From: Anaerolineae bacterium
GTDB taxonomy: Bacteria > Chloroflexota > Anaerolineae > 4572-78 > J111
DNA length: 10,054 bases
Assembly: GCA_020433785.1 (NCBI GenBank)
Contig: JAGRCC010000914.1
Span: 1 to 10,054, forward strand
Reading direction: 5' to 3'
Translations under genes and position numbers: made by a program
Notes under the pieces: model-generated
Database searches by the model: none
What the model was told of the DNA's origin: nothing
What the model saw: the letters and a program-made list of their open reading frames with translations, nothing else
Shown: in pieces, positions 1-7,120 of the stretch
How the letters are laid out: each line of letters begins with the position of its first letter
Position numbering within the stretch: the stretch's first letter is position 1

Positions 1-8
1 TCCTCCTC

Positions 9-51
9 GAAATGACATGCCAACTACGTAAGTTCTAAATCATGTCAATTC
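9..51. repeat. Imperfect inverted repeat upstream of the DUF4915-type gene
   Basis: The arms GAAATGACATG (9-19) and CATGTCAATTC (41-51) are complementary at 10 of 11 positions. The 21-base spacer holds AACTACGTAAGTT (22-34), itself nearly palindromic around TACGTA. The repeat ends 20 bp before the start codon at 71, so it could be an operator, an mRNA hairpin in the 5' leader, or the terminator of a gene to the left. No T-tract follows directly, which argues against a classical terminator. The function is inferred from position only. Confidence 0.45.
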
Positions 52-70
52 TGTCGATTATGAGGTAAAG

Positions 71-1186
71 ATGACAGAACCTAATCCCCATAACCAACCC
101 TTGCGCAGCGTTCATACCAACAACTTTCCCCAGATTTTAGGCCAGTTGGGCATCAGTCTGGCGGTATCGACCTACCAGGCCGGTCATCTTATTATGGTCC
201 GGAACGATGGCGTCAGTCTGAACACTCACTTTCGACGGTTTAGCCGGCCAATGGGCATGGCCACCGCCCCGGGGCGATTGGCCTTGGGCACGGGTCGTGA
301 GGTGTGGACCTATCGCAACGTGCCGGATGTAGCCAAAAAACTGGAGCCGTCCGGCAAGTATGACGCTTGCTACATTCCGCGTGATATTCACGTGACCGGC
401 GATATCGACATTCATGAAATGGCCTGGGACGCCAAGGGCGAACTGTGGCTGGTTAACACCAAATTCTCGTGCCTCTGCACCCTCGACCATACCCACAACT
501 TTATCCCTCGCTGGCGGCCTCCGTTTGTGTCGGCCCTGTACCTTGAAGATCGCTGTCACCTGAATGGGTTGGGGATGCTAAACGGTCAACCCAAATATGT
601 CACTATGCTGGGCGAAACCGACTCGCCGGGCGGCTGGCGTAAAAACAAACAGGACGGCGGCTTGTTGATGGACATCGATAGCAACGCGATTTTAGTGCGC
701 GGCCTATCGATGCCGCACTCACCGCGCTGGTACGATGGGAAGCTATGGCTGTTGGAGAGCGGCTATGGCAGCCTGGCCTGGGTTGATTTGGAGTCAGGGC
801 AGGTCAACACGGTGACTAAACTGCCCGGCTTTACCCGGGGTCTGGATTTTTACGGCCCGCTGGCCTTTGTGGGATTATCGCAGGTGCGCGAGAGCGCGAC
901 CTTTAGTGGCCTGCCCATCACCGAACAACCGACCGAACGCATTAGCGGGGTGTGGGTCATTAACATCAAGACCGGTGAAACGGTGGCCTTTTTGAAGTTT
1001 GAGGCGGCGGTACAGGAGATTTTTGCCGTAGAGGTATTACACGCCCGCTTCCCGGAACTGCTGGAATGGACGGATGAACGCGTCGCTCACGCTTATGTGC
1101 TGCCGGATGAAGCCTTAGTGGATGTCAAACCTCATCCGGAAACGGTCGACGCCCAAACGAATCAACCACATAAAGCGGCTAAATAA
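71..1186 (+). CDS. TIGR03032 / DUF4915 family protein, probable beta-propeller
   Basis: A 371-residue protein with no signal peptide or membrane segment, so probably cytoplasmic. I recognise the TIGR03032/DUF4915 family from a run of conserved motifs: STYQAGHLIMV (33-43), RPMGMA (59-64), HEMAWD (115-120), NTKFSCLC (129-136), DRCHLNGL (160-167), SMPHSPRWYDGKLWLLESG (213-231), PGFTRGLDF (252-260), VGLSQVRES (267-275) and QEIFAV (315-320). The alternating short strands with GxLWxV/L and SGxxxWVD patterns fit a propeller fold. The family's biochemical role is, as far as I know, undefined; some members carry TPR repeats, and this one has none. The start at 71 has a good Shine-Dalgarno (GAGGT, 62-66). 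The gene stands alone on its strand and converges on the beta-helix gene, with 3 bp between the stop codons and no terminator hairpin. The last ~20 residues are polar and probably disordered. The family call is confident; the function is unknown. Confidence 0.88.
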   Translation: MTEPNPHNQPLRSVHTNNFPQILGQLGISLAVSTYQAGHLIMVRNDGVSLNTHFRRFSRPMGMATAPGRLALGTGREVWTYRNVPDVAKKLEPSGKYDACYIPRDIHVTGDIDIHEMAWDAKGELWLVNTKFSCLCTLDHTHNFIPRWRPPFVSALYLEDRCHLNGLGMLNGQPKYVTMLGETDSPGGWRKNKQDGGLLMDIDSNAILVRGLSMPHSPRWYDGKLWLLESGYGSLAWVDLESGQVNTVTKLPGFTRGLDFYGPLAFVGLSQVRESATFSGLPITEQPTERISGVWVINIKTGETVAFLKFEAAVQEIFAVEVLHARFPELLEWTDERVAHAYVLPDEALVDVKPHPETVDAQTNQPHKAAK

Positions 1187-1189
1187 CCG

Positions 1190-3838
1190 TCAGTTCTTGG
1201 CCTTACGGTCGCCGCGTCCTTTACCGTGAGCTCGGCGCTGATCGGGATGGGAGAGATTATGATCGAAACTTCTCGATTGAGATAAGGGCAACCAGCCCTG
1301 GCTGCCCCGGTCATCCGCCTGCTCCTGAATCCGGGCCTGGCGGTGAGCCGGGTCGGAGTTTTGTTTAGCCGGGGAGGCAGTTGGGCTGACAGCAGTCACG
1401 ATCTGTACGGGCAATCCGCTGTGATCAACGGCCGGGTTAGAGTCAGGTGATAACACGCCAGAACCGCCTGTCGCTGTCACAGGGCCAAAGATATTATTCC
1501 CTTCATTCGACTCAATTACCGCACCAAATTCAGACCGTCCCACTGAGTCGACCTGACCATAAACGGTTGTGCCACTACTGGGCGGATCACCTTCAACATA
1601 GGAAGGGCTGGCCAAAGATAAGGTAACACTTTGCCCCACGGCAAGAGGCACTCCGCCATTGAGAACAGTTAAGTTCCAGTTGAGTGAACTTTGTTGATTT
1701 AAAACCGGAGGCGAAGTGAGGTTATAATAAACATCCACCCAAAAAGGCCCCGTGACCGGCGCGTTACCTATATTTTGAATCGTTACCAGGACTTCGCTGC
1801 CGGTGGCGGTAATGTTAGTGATGATTAGGTCGGGTAAGAAGGCGGCATCTTTGAATAAAACAGGGAAATAGAACTTGAGGATCTCTTGCTCAACTGACCC
1901 TATATCCAGGTTTCCAAACACCCGGGCAAAGCCTGTTCCCCGTTGGTCAAAGGTGGGTGGACCACTAAAGGTCGGGTCACCGGCATCAATAACGGGACTG
2001 GTCAGCGCCGGGAGATGAGTAGGGGTGGGGCCACCGTTATTTTGCAACGATCCCAGTTGGGCATCAAGCAGCGCGCCGGTACTGCCCAGTAGATTACCGT
2101 TAACGCCGTTGGTGAGACCTGAGCCATCCCCATTGCCAATTAAATTGTACGTACCAATGCTAATCGTCCCGCTAATATCGCGCGTGGTACCCAAACCGCC
2201 GTTGTTAGCCATAATACTGTTGTTGACCTCGGTCGGGCCGCCGTTATTCACAATACCATACCCCATATTATTGGCGATGGTCGCGTGGTTGATGGTTATC
2301 GCATCACCGGACAGGCTTTCGATGCCATGCAGCCCGCTGCCCGAAATAGTGCTGTTGGTCAGGGCGACGGTATTGTAAGCCACCACCCCACTGTAGCCTC
2401 CGGTGATGGTACTGTACGCTGCCTGAGCATCCGTACCGGCATAGACCCCGGCGTAGGTAGTATTGCCAGTGACGGTACTACTAATGACGGTTGCATGACC
2501 ATGATGAGCATAAATGCCATACTCAACCCCGGTAATGACACTTGTATTGGTTGCGGTGATACTGTATCGCGCATCAAGCCCATCATCTAGACCACTGACA
2601 ACACTATTACTGACCATAATGTCGCCCGCATTGGCGTCGACGCCGTCATCGCCACCACTGATCGTACTATCGGTCACGCTGGTATAGGTGTAGACCGAGA
2701 TGCCATCGTCATTATTGCCGGTAACCGTACTGCCACTGACGACGGCTGTGTAGCCAAAAACACCATATTCTTCCCCGCTGACGGTACTATCGCTGATCCT
2801 AATATTGCTGTATGAGTGAATACCATCGTAAACCGTTCCGGTGACGGTACTGCTGATAACCGTTGTCTGGCCATAAGCATAGGTGTCTAAAGAAACACCG
2901 CTAACGACACTTTTGGTGATGACCAGGTTGTTAGCCTTTGTACGTTCATCGCTGCTTGTAACCGTACTGTCGCTGACGGCAGCAGTATCAGTTTCAGGAC
3001 CATAGTAATAACCATTAGTAAAAATGCCAAAATTCCCACCGGTTACTACGCTATTAGTGACTTCAGCCTGGGTATAGCCATAAATCCCACTATAGATATC
3101 GCCACTAAGCTTACTGTTAGATACTATCGCGTTATCAGCATCAACCGCCGAGTAGGTTCCGGTAATGACACTGTTGGACACTATAACATCGTTATAAGTA
3201 TAAATTCCATTTCCGCTAACATTGCTGATAGTCAAACTATCAACGCCCACTGTATCGGCGTCGGGCGAGCCATAAAGCCCATAATGGCCATTACCATCAA
3301 GGGTTAGCGCCGCCGCGCCCGGACCATTGATCTGAAGGGATTCGGTGATATCAGGCAAATCACTCCCCAGAACAATGGACCCACTTATTGAGGTCAAGTC
3401 CACCGTGTCATCCCCAGGCGTACCGCTAATAACGCAATCGGAATAGGCGCTATTATTATTGGCCGCATAAATGGCTTCACGCAGGCTACAGCCATCACCC
3501 CCATTAATGGCATCGCCCGTGGTGGTTACGGTAATGGTTCCGGCTAAGGCCGGAGCCACGGCAGATAGCATAAGGGTGGTCCCGGTAATGGTTGAAACCA
3601 GCAGTTGTTTCGGACGACGAGACAGTCTCATCCCTTGACGAGCCTGCCTGGCCCTGGCTTGAGCCGCGCACTGCAAAGCATAAGCCCCGGCTCGAAACCG
3701 CTTTTGCGTTTGATGGATGCGCCGAATATGGCGCAGTAGAAAACTGGCTAACCAGGGGTTTTTGTGCCTCAAGGTCCGTTTAGCCCACCTTAGAATTAAA
3801 AGATGCTTTTGGTTGTCAGAATTAGGCGATGCTGGCAT
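1190..3838 (-). CDS. Exported CSLREA-type right-handed beta-helix protein with CARDB-like domain
   Basis: An 882-residue repetitive surface or secreted protein. Order: a basic 69-residue N-terminal extension; a signal peptide core (77-99, ending APALA); the CSLREAIYAAN signature (117-127); about 16 beta-helix coils (221-545), each with a [ST][ND]S-x-[VI][ST]G turn every 19-23 residues; a choice-of-anchor Q-like segment (NNGGPTPTHLPAL, 600-612, through FGNLDIGSVE, 641-650); a CARDB-like beta-sandwich (about 668-786, PDLIITNI to NEGNNIFGP); and a polar tail ending in a basic stretch (867-880). CSLREA and beta-helix proteins are commonly surface adhesins or polysaccharide-facing proteins; I see no catalytic signature. 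The start is uncertain. ATG at 3838 has a weak GGAATAGAG upstream, while Met70 (3631) would give a textbook signal peptide but has its purine tract directly abutting the ATG. No sortase motif, PEP-CTERM or C-terminal membrane helix is visible, so cell attachment is unexplained. Confidence 0.85.
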   Translation of the reverse strand: MPASPNSDNQKHLLILRWAKRTLRHKNPWLASFLLRHIRRIHQTQKRFRAGAYALQCAAQARARQARQGMRLSRRPKQLLVSTITGTTLMLSAVAPALAGTITVTTTGDAINGGDGCSLREAIYAANNNSAYSDCVISGTPGDDTVDLTSISGSIVLGSDLPDITESLQINGPGAAALTLDGNGHYGLYGSPDADTVGVDSLTISNVSGNGIYTYNDVIVSNSVITGTYSAVDADNAIVSNSKLSGDIYSGIYGYTQAEVTNSVVTGGNFGIFTNGYYYGPETDTAAVSDSTVTSSDERTKANNLVITKSVVSGVSLDTYAYGQTTVISSTVTGTVYDGIHSYSNIRISDSTVSGEEYGVFGYTAVVSGSTVTGNNDDGISVYTYTSVTDSTISGGDDGVDANAGDIMVSNSVVSGLDDGLDARYSITATNTSVITGVEYGIYAHHGHATVISSTVTGNTTYAGVYAGTDAQAAYSTITGGYSGVVAYNTVALTNSTISGSGLHGIESLSGDAITINHATIANNMGYGIVNNGGPTEVNNSIMANNGGLGTTRDISGTISIGTYNLIGNGDGSGLTNGVNGNLLGSTGALLDAQLGSLQNNGGPTPTHLPALTSPVIDAGDPTFSGPPTFDQRGTGFARVFGNLDIGSVEQEILKFYFPVLFKDAAFLPDLIITNITATGSEVLVTIQNIGNAPVTGPFWVDVYYNLTSPPVLNQQSSLNWNLTVLNGGVPLAVGQSVTLSLASPSYVEGDPPSSGTTVYGQVDSVGRSEFGAVIESNEGNNIFGPVTATGGSGVLSPDSNPAVDHSGLPVQIVTAVSPTASPAKQNSDPAHRQARIQEQADDRGSQGWLPLSQSRSFDHNLSHPDQRRAHGKGRGDRKAKN
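2204..3178 (-). repeat. Degenerate ~57-66 bp repeats encoding the beta-helix coils
   Basis: This part of the 882-residue gene consists of about 16 related units of 19-23 codons, with one longer unit of 28 codons near residues 261-289. On the plus strand each unit contains a variant of CCGGTGACGGTACTG, for example near 2831, 2767, 2718 and 2400. Each unit encodes one helix coil with the turn [ST][ND]S-x-[VI][ST]G followed by a GI/GV strand. The units have diverged, so this is a protein repeat and not an exact tandem array. It is still a likely place for recombination and for assembly errors. Confidence 0.8.
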
Positions 3839-3892
3839 ACTCTATTCCAATACGTTTTCAGAAAATGGCTAGAGACTGAACGCTTACACTCA

Positions 3893-3943
3893 TTGAACAA
3901 AAGGGTCTGTTAAAATAGTATCATAAGGTATGCCAAATGTCAC
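3893..3943. promoter_or_regulatory. Candidate overlapping divergent promoters
   Basis: The 187 bp between the divergent beta-helix and methyltransferase genes must hold promoters for both. On the minus strand GTGACA (3938-3943) and TACTAT (3915-3920) are separated by 17 bp, matching the sigma-70 boxes at 5/6 and 4/6 positions. On the plus strand TTGAAC (3893-3898) and TAGTAT (3916-3921) are also 17 bp apart, matching 4/6 and 4/6. The two -10 boxes share the same bases, so the promoters would compete. A second AT-rich stretch at 3980-3995 (TATAAA) could serve the plus gene instead. These are pattern matches only. Confidence 0.3.
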
Positions 3944-4025
3944 CCATAGCCGGCCATTCTAAACAACTTTCAACTTTAATTTATTTGATATAAATCGAAG
4001 TAACCATACAAGAGATATTCATCCT

Positions 4026-4616
4026 ATGTTTCACTATATTCCTCAACCTATGCTCGATCGAATGCATGATTTGGAAGCAAAAGACAGCCATGATAGAATC
4101 GATGGCACCCAACGCCTGCAACGACTGCGCCAGATACCCCCCGATACCGGCAAATTTATCGCTCTGTTGGCCGCCGCTGCGCCGCCCGGCCAAATCATCG
4201 AGATCGGGACCAGCGCCGGCTATTCGACGATGTGGTTAACCTTGGCCTGCCGCGAAACCGGACGAACCGTGACGACCTTTGAAATATTGGCAGAAAAGGT
4301 CAAACTCGCCAGAGAGACGTTTCGACTGGCGGAAGTTGAATCGCTCGTCGAGCTGATCGCCGGCGATGCCCGCGAATATTTGCCAACTTACACCGATATC
4401 GCATTTTGTTTTTTGGATGCCGAAAAAGAGGTTTATCAAGACTGTTATGAGGCGGTCGTCCCCAATTTGGTTAAAGGCGGCTTGCTGGTGGCCGATAACG
4501 CCATCAATCATCAACATGTCCTTAAACCCATGCTGGATCGCGCCTTAGCCGATGAGCGGGTGGATGCGCTCATTGTTCCCATCGGTAAGGGTGAATTAGT
4601 CTGTCGTAAACGATAA
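4026..4616 (+). CDS. SAM-dependent O-methyltransferase (family 3, COG4122-like)
   Basis: A 196-residue cytoplasmic class I methyltransferase, expected to transfer a methyl group from S-adenosylmethionine to a hydroxyl, typically of a catechol-like substrate, with a divalent metal. Visible motifs: SAM motif [11 protein letters not shown] (59-68), acidic Glu86 at the end of strand 2 (TFE), AGDA (112-115), FLDAEKEVY (129-137) and LLVADNA (153-159). Asp131, Asp158 and Asn159 match the metal-binding positions of the caffeoyl-CoA/catechol O-methyltransferase family. The length is near the family norm of about 200-220. The start at 4026 follows a weak AGAGAT (4011-4016); Met10 and Met13 are possible later starts. 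The stop lies 12 bp before the cupin gene, whose ribosome-binding site directly follows it, so the two are probably one operon. The substrate cannot be read from sequence. Confidence 0.87.
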   Translation: MFHYIPQPMLDRMHDLEAKDSHDRIDGTQRLQRLRQIPPDTGKFIALLAAAAPPGQIIEIGTSAGYSTMWLTLACRETGRTVTTFEILAEKVKLARETFRLAEVESLVELIAGDAREYLPTYTDIAFCFLDAEKEVYQDCYEAVVPNLVKGGLLVADNAINHQHVLKPMLDRALADERVDALIVPIGKGELVCRKR

Positions 4617-4628
4617 GAGGATTCTTTT

Positions 4629-5114
4629 ATGAGCAAAACTTTATTCCCTCAAAACCCTGGTTCGCCGATCCTGCGGGTGGCCGCCGGACAAGATCGGTTT
4701 GGCGAGCAGCGCGGGCTGGGCATTAGCACCATTGCCTTTAAAGTGGTTCCCCAGGATAGCAGCGGCCTGCTCATTATTGAGAACACCTTTCAAGCCAAGG
4801 GTGGCCCGGCGCGCCACCTGCATTTCGACCAGGACGAATGGTTTTACGCCGTTGAAGGCGAGTTTATGATCGAGGTCGGCCAGGAAAGGTTCACCATGCA
4901 GCCGGGCGATTCACTCTTAGCGCCACGCCAGGTGCCTCACGTGTGGGCCTACGTAGGCGATGCCGTCGGCCGGATGCTGATCACCTTCATGCCTGCCGGC
5001 CACATGGAAGCGTTCTTTCGCGAAGTAACTCGAGCCAACGCCATGCCCCCGCAAAATCCGGAATTATGGCGCGCGCATGGCATGGAGCTGCTGGGGCCGC
5101 CGTTGCCGGTGTAG
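4629..5114 (+). CDS. Single-domain cupin protein (Cupin_2-like)
   Basis: A 161-residue cytoplasmic beta-barrel protein. Cupin motif 1 is seen as GGPARHLHFDQDEWFYAVEG (58-77), with metal ligands His63, His65 and Glu70. Motif 2 is QPGDSLLAPRQVPHVW (91-106), with His104. All four expected ligands are present, so a bound metal is likely. Members of this fold include quercetinase-like dioxygenases, isomerases and non-enzymatic sensors, and the sequence does not decide between them. The C-terminal ~35 residues (FFREVTRAN onward) form a short helix-like extension seen in some quercetinase-like cupins. GAGG (4617-4620), 8 bp before ATG, is a good ribosome-binding site and overlaps the end of the methyltransferase gene. 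Co-transcription suggests both act on one small, perhaps aromatic, metabolite; that link is inference. Confidence 0.85.
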   Translation: MSKTLFPQNPGSPILRVAAGQDRFGEQRGLGISTIAFKVVPQDSSGLLIIENTFQAKGGPARHLHFDQDEWFYAVEGEFMIEVGQERFTMQPGDSLLAPRQVPHVWAYVGDAVGRMLITFMPAGHMEAFFREVTRANAMPPQNPELWRAHGMELLGPPLPV

Positions 5115-5159
5115 TAACATCATCTTAAGGGGAATATTATTTTGACTTACGTAGTTCGT

Positions 5160-5223
5160 AGAACAATTTGCTAAATTGTTCTCATTTTGGGGCGAATAAA
5201 AGGCACAAATTGGCAATTCGTGC
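5160..5223. repeat. Two adjacent small palindromes (REP-like intergenic element)
   Basis: AGAACAATTT / AAATTGTTCT (5160-5169 and 5173-5182) is a perfect 10-bp inverted repeat around GCT. About 20 bp later GCACAAATTG / CAATTCGTGC (5203-5212 and 5214-5223) is a second inverted repeat with one mismatch. Both share an AATT core. They sit between the cupin gene and its terminator, just after an ACTTACGTAGTT motif (5145-5156). The pairing of two palindromes resembles dispersed REP/MITE-type elements, but only one copy is in this window, so a repeat family is not proven here. Confidence 0.5.
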
Positions 5224-5258
5224 TACAAATTTAGGCCAAACAACCGCTATGGTTTAAC

Positions 5259-5295
5259 AAAAAAAGGAGCAGCCCAATGGGTTGCTCCTTTTTTT
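5259..5295. terminator. Bidirectional intrinsic terminator
   Basis: AAAAAAAGGAGCA (5259-5271) pairs perfectly with TGCTCCTTTTTTT (5283-5295). The stem continues inward through a G-T pair and three G-C pairs (5272-5275 with 5279-5282), leaving the 3-base loop AAT. Because the stem carries A7 on one side and T7 on the other, each strand reads as a GC-rich hairpin followed by a U-tract. It therefore ends both the plus-strand methyltransferase-cupin operon and the minus-strand 533-residue gene, whose stop is at 5310, 15 bp away. Confidence 0.92.
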
Positions 5296-5309
5296 CAAAA
5301 GTTTAGATG

Positions 5310-6911
5310 TTAGTTGGGGTAGCCAATCCAGTACTGGCCGTTGGGCGACGTATCGTAATCCTCAATGAACTTGTCATTGCGATATTGATAGTAGCCGACC
5401 GGAACATTTTCAAGAACGTAAGGGACACAGTCCAGACCAGGGGCGGAACAGTTGTTAACGACATCACCATAGCGGTTGGTCCAGCCCTTATAGTTCACAA
5501 TACCGTCGCCGTCTTGATCAAGTTGAGATGGAACCTTGAAATCCAGAATGTGCATCTTGATCCGGCTAGCATTGAACTGGCAGCGGGCGTCCGGGCAAAA
5601 CAGGTTAAGTTGCGTAGGATTGTTGCGATCCACCCAGCCCCAAGACTCGCCGTGGATACCAATCGATAAGCTGCCAAAGCCATACCAGGTAAAGGTTGAC
5701 TTGCCACCCACCGGATTGGGGTCATCAAAGTGAATTCGACGCTTGTTACCGCCGGGGAAGGGGCGCAGCTTGTCGTCAGGTACGGAAATTTGGGTACTAT
5801 CATTTAACATCAAGCGACCGAAATCTTGCCAACCACCGGACTTAATCGTGCCGCATTTGCCGCCGTTGCACACCCGCACTTCGCCCCAGTAGGAGTGGAA
5901 GCGCGTCACCGCGCCAAGAGCCGAGGGGATGGCGTGGTATTGCACCCGAAAATCGGTGATACAGTGGTTTGCCTCAGAATTCTTGCAGAAATCCGGGTCG
6001 GTAACGTTGCGAGCCACAATCCAGCCGTAACCTTCATGTTTAATCACGTTTTCGTTCGGGGTATTCCAAGGATAGGAGATGCTTTGACCGCCATACAAGG
6101 CGCCTACCGGACCAAAGACGTTGTTAACCAGGCTCGGATCAGCTTTGTGTTCGTGGTTGTAGCGGCATTTTCTGGCTGCATCATATAGGCCGTGCCATTT
6201 GGTGGGATCGTGATCCGGGCACAGCGGGACACCAGAGATAGGACCGCTGGTCGGCGTTGCCACCGGCGTGTTGGTCGGATTTGGCCCCGGGGTGTTAACC
6301 GGCGTATTGGTCGGATTTGGCGCCGGGGTGTTGGTTGCTACCGGCGTGGCAGGTCCACCGTTGCTGACGACACTAAAATTAACGGTTAGAGGCGAGCCGG
6401 CGGTGCCCTTGGCATCTCTTTGGCTGAAGGCAATAGCCGTAATCGTAAATTGTCCAGCCGCCGGAGTCCAGGGATTATAATTGCCTCTATTATCGCCGGC
6501 AAAGGCATAAGGCTTAAGGTTTTCAACACTATGGTCGGCGCCGTTGAGTTGGAATTTGACACTACCCACGGTGGAAGGATTGGTTTCTGCCCGAATATTG
6601 AGTTTAGAAGGCATATTGGCCAAATTTAAGGTCGCATTATCGGTCAGTGGCCCCAGGTCTCGGTTGTTGTCGGCATTGACCAGGATAAATTGAGTCACGG
6701 ATGGGCCGGTGGGGGCCTGTTCGGCTTCACAGTTGGCCGTGCCTTTAGTCGCACTTTGCTGTTGCAGAACCAATTTGCTGCCGTTACAGGTAATTTGATA
6801 GTTCTCACCGCCGGCTATCTCCAAAATGCCTGATTGGGCCAATGCGGTGAGGGTCAGGCTAAAGAGGGCCAACAAGGCCAGGGACAGAATAGTCATTCTC
6901 TTGTGCATCAT
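5310..6911 (-). CDS. Secreted multi-domain Cys-rich protein, function unknown
   Basis: A 533-residue exported protein. It has a signal peptide (1 to about 26, hydrophobic TILSLALLALFSLTLTALA), a small module with Cys42 and Cys61, and an Ig-like beta-sandwich (about 71-182). The sandwich carries motifs such as LNIRAETNPSTVGSVKFQLNG (104-124, the first part of its core) and GDNRGNYNPWTP (139-150), seen in many bacterial extracellular proteins with carbohydrate-binding partners. A Pro/Thr linker follows (188-224), then a C-terminal domain (231-533) that I do not recognise. That domain has CPDHDPTKWHG (231-241), NHEHKADP (252-259), ten cysteines in five close pairs, and a calcium-loop-like DQDGDG (465-470). 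The start is strongly supported by TAAGGAGGT seven bases upstream; Met2 is equally possible. No membrane anchor is seen, so it is probably released or held non-covalently. It lies 209 bp downstream of the dockerin gene. The export call is secure; the role is unknown. Confidence 0.82.
   Translation of the reverse strand: MMHKRMTILSLALLALFSLTLTALAQSGILEIAGGENYQITCNGSKLVLQQQSATKGTANCEAEQAPTGPSVTQFILVNADNNRDLGPLTDNATLNLANMPSKLNIRAETNPSTVGSVKFQLNGADHSVENLKPYAFAGDNRGNYNPWTPAAGQFTITAIAFSQRDAKGTAGSPLTVNFSVVSNGGPATPVATNTPAPNPTNTPVNTPGPNPTNTPVATPTSGPISGVPLCPDHDPTKWHGLYDAARKCRYNHEHKADPSLVNNVFGPVGALYGGQSISYPWNTPNENVIKHEGYGWIVARNVTDPDFCKNSEANHCITDFRVQYHAIPSALGAVTRFHSYWGEVRVCNGGKCGTIKSGGWQDFGRLMLNDSTQISVPDDKLRPFPGGNKRRIHFDDPNPVGGKSTFTWYGFGSLSIGIHGESWGWVDRNNPTQLNLFCPDARCQFNASRIKMHILDFKVPSQLDQDGDGIVNYKGWTNRYGDVVNNCSAPGLDCVPYVLENVPVGYYQYRNDKFIEDYDTSPNGQYWIGYPN
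6268..6339 (-). repeat. 36-bp tandem duplication encoding a Pro/Thr linker
   Basis: Two adjacent 36-bp units (6268-6303 and 6304-6339) agree at 27 of their first 29 bases and diverge in the last 7. They encode two 12-residue linker units of the type NTPxPNPTNTPV in the 533-residue secreted protein. The high identity points to a recent duplication, so linker length may vary between strains. Confidence 0.8.
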
Positions 6912-6917
6912 AAATTT

Positions 6918-6926
6918 ACCTCCTTA
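6918..6926 (-). promoter_or_regulatory. Consensus Shine-Dalgarno site of the 533-residue gene
   Basis: The minus strand reads TAAGGAGGT here, an essentially perfect anti-16S match. Six bases (AAATTT) separate it from the ATG at 6909-6911 and nine from the second ATG. It fixes the start of the secreted protein gene and implies efficient translation. Confidence 0.85.
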
Positions 6927-7056
6927 ACAGGTTTATTTGCTGATTTGATAAGTTTCGAAAGTGTGTGCCGTTGCGAATTAACGTCTATAGTAAAGTTGAG
7001 TCTTTGAAATGGTTTAATGTTTAGGATCTCCTTTCACGTTTAATCATGTTCAAGTA

Positions 7057-7077
7057 TTAGGGGGGTAAATGCGGCAT
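7057..7077 (-). CDS. Six-codon micro-ORF (MPHLPP) in the leader, candidate
   Basis: On the minus strand a clear AAGGAG (7086-7091) lies 8 bases before an ATG (7075-7077) that opens Met-Pro-His-Leu-Pro-Pro followed by TAA. The Pro-Pro directly before the stop is a classic ribosome-stalling context. It starts 43 bases after the stop of the dockerin gene and about 145 bases before the 533-residue secreted gene, so it could be a leader peptide. It may equally be chance: the site is short and the ribosome-binding match is the only support. Confidence 0.25.
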   Translation of the reverse strand: MPHLPP

Positions 7078-7120
7078 GTATATGTCTCCTTAAGTGATGG
7101 TCGAATTAACTTTTTCATCT

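Noticed and set aside
2025..2590. Open frames on the plus strand (2025-2378, 2285-2590) opposite the beta-helix gene
   Set aside because: They lie wholly within the repetitive coding region, have no family features, and are explained by the repeat composition of the opposite strand.
2204..3178. Possible CRISPR-like array, because similar short units recur every ~60 bp
   Set aside because: The units are not identical, the intervals are coding and also similar to each other, and the frame encodes beta-helix coils throughout.
5307..6629. Several plus-strand frames opposite the 533-residue gene, some with Gly/Arg repeats
   Set aside because: They are antisense shadows; their repetition mirrors the Pro/Thr linker. 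The minus frame has a signal peptide, a consensus ribosome-binding site and conserved-looking domains.
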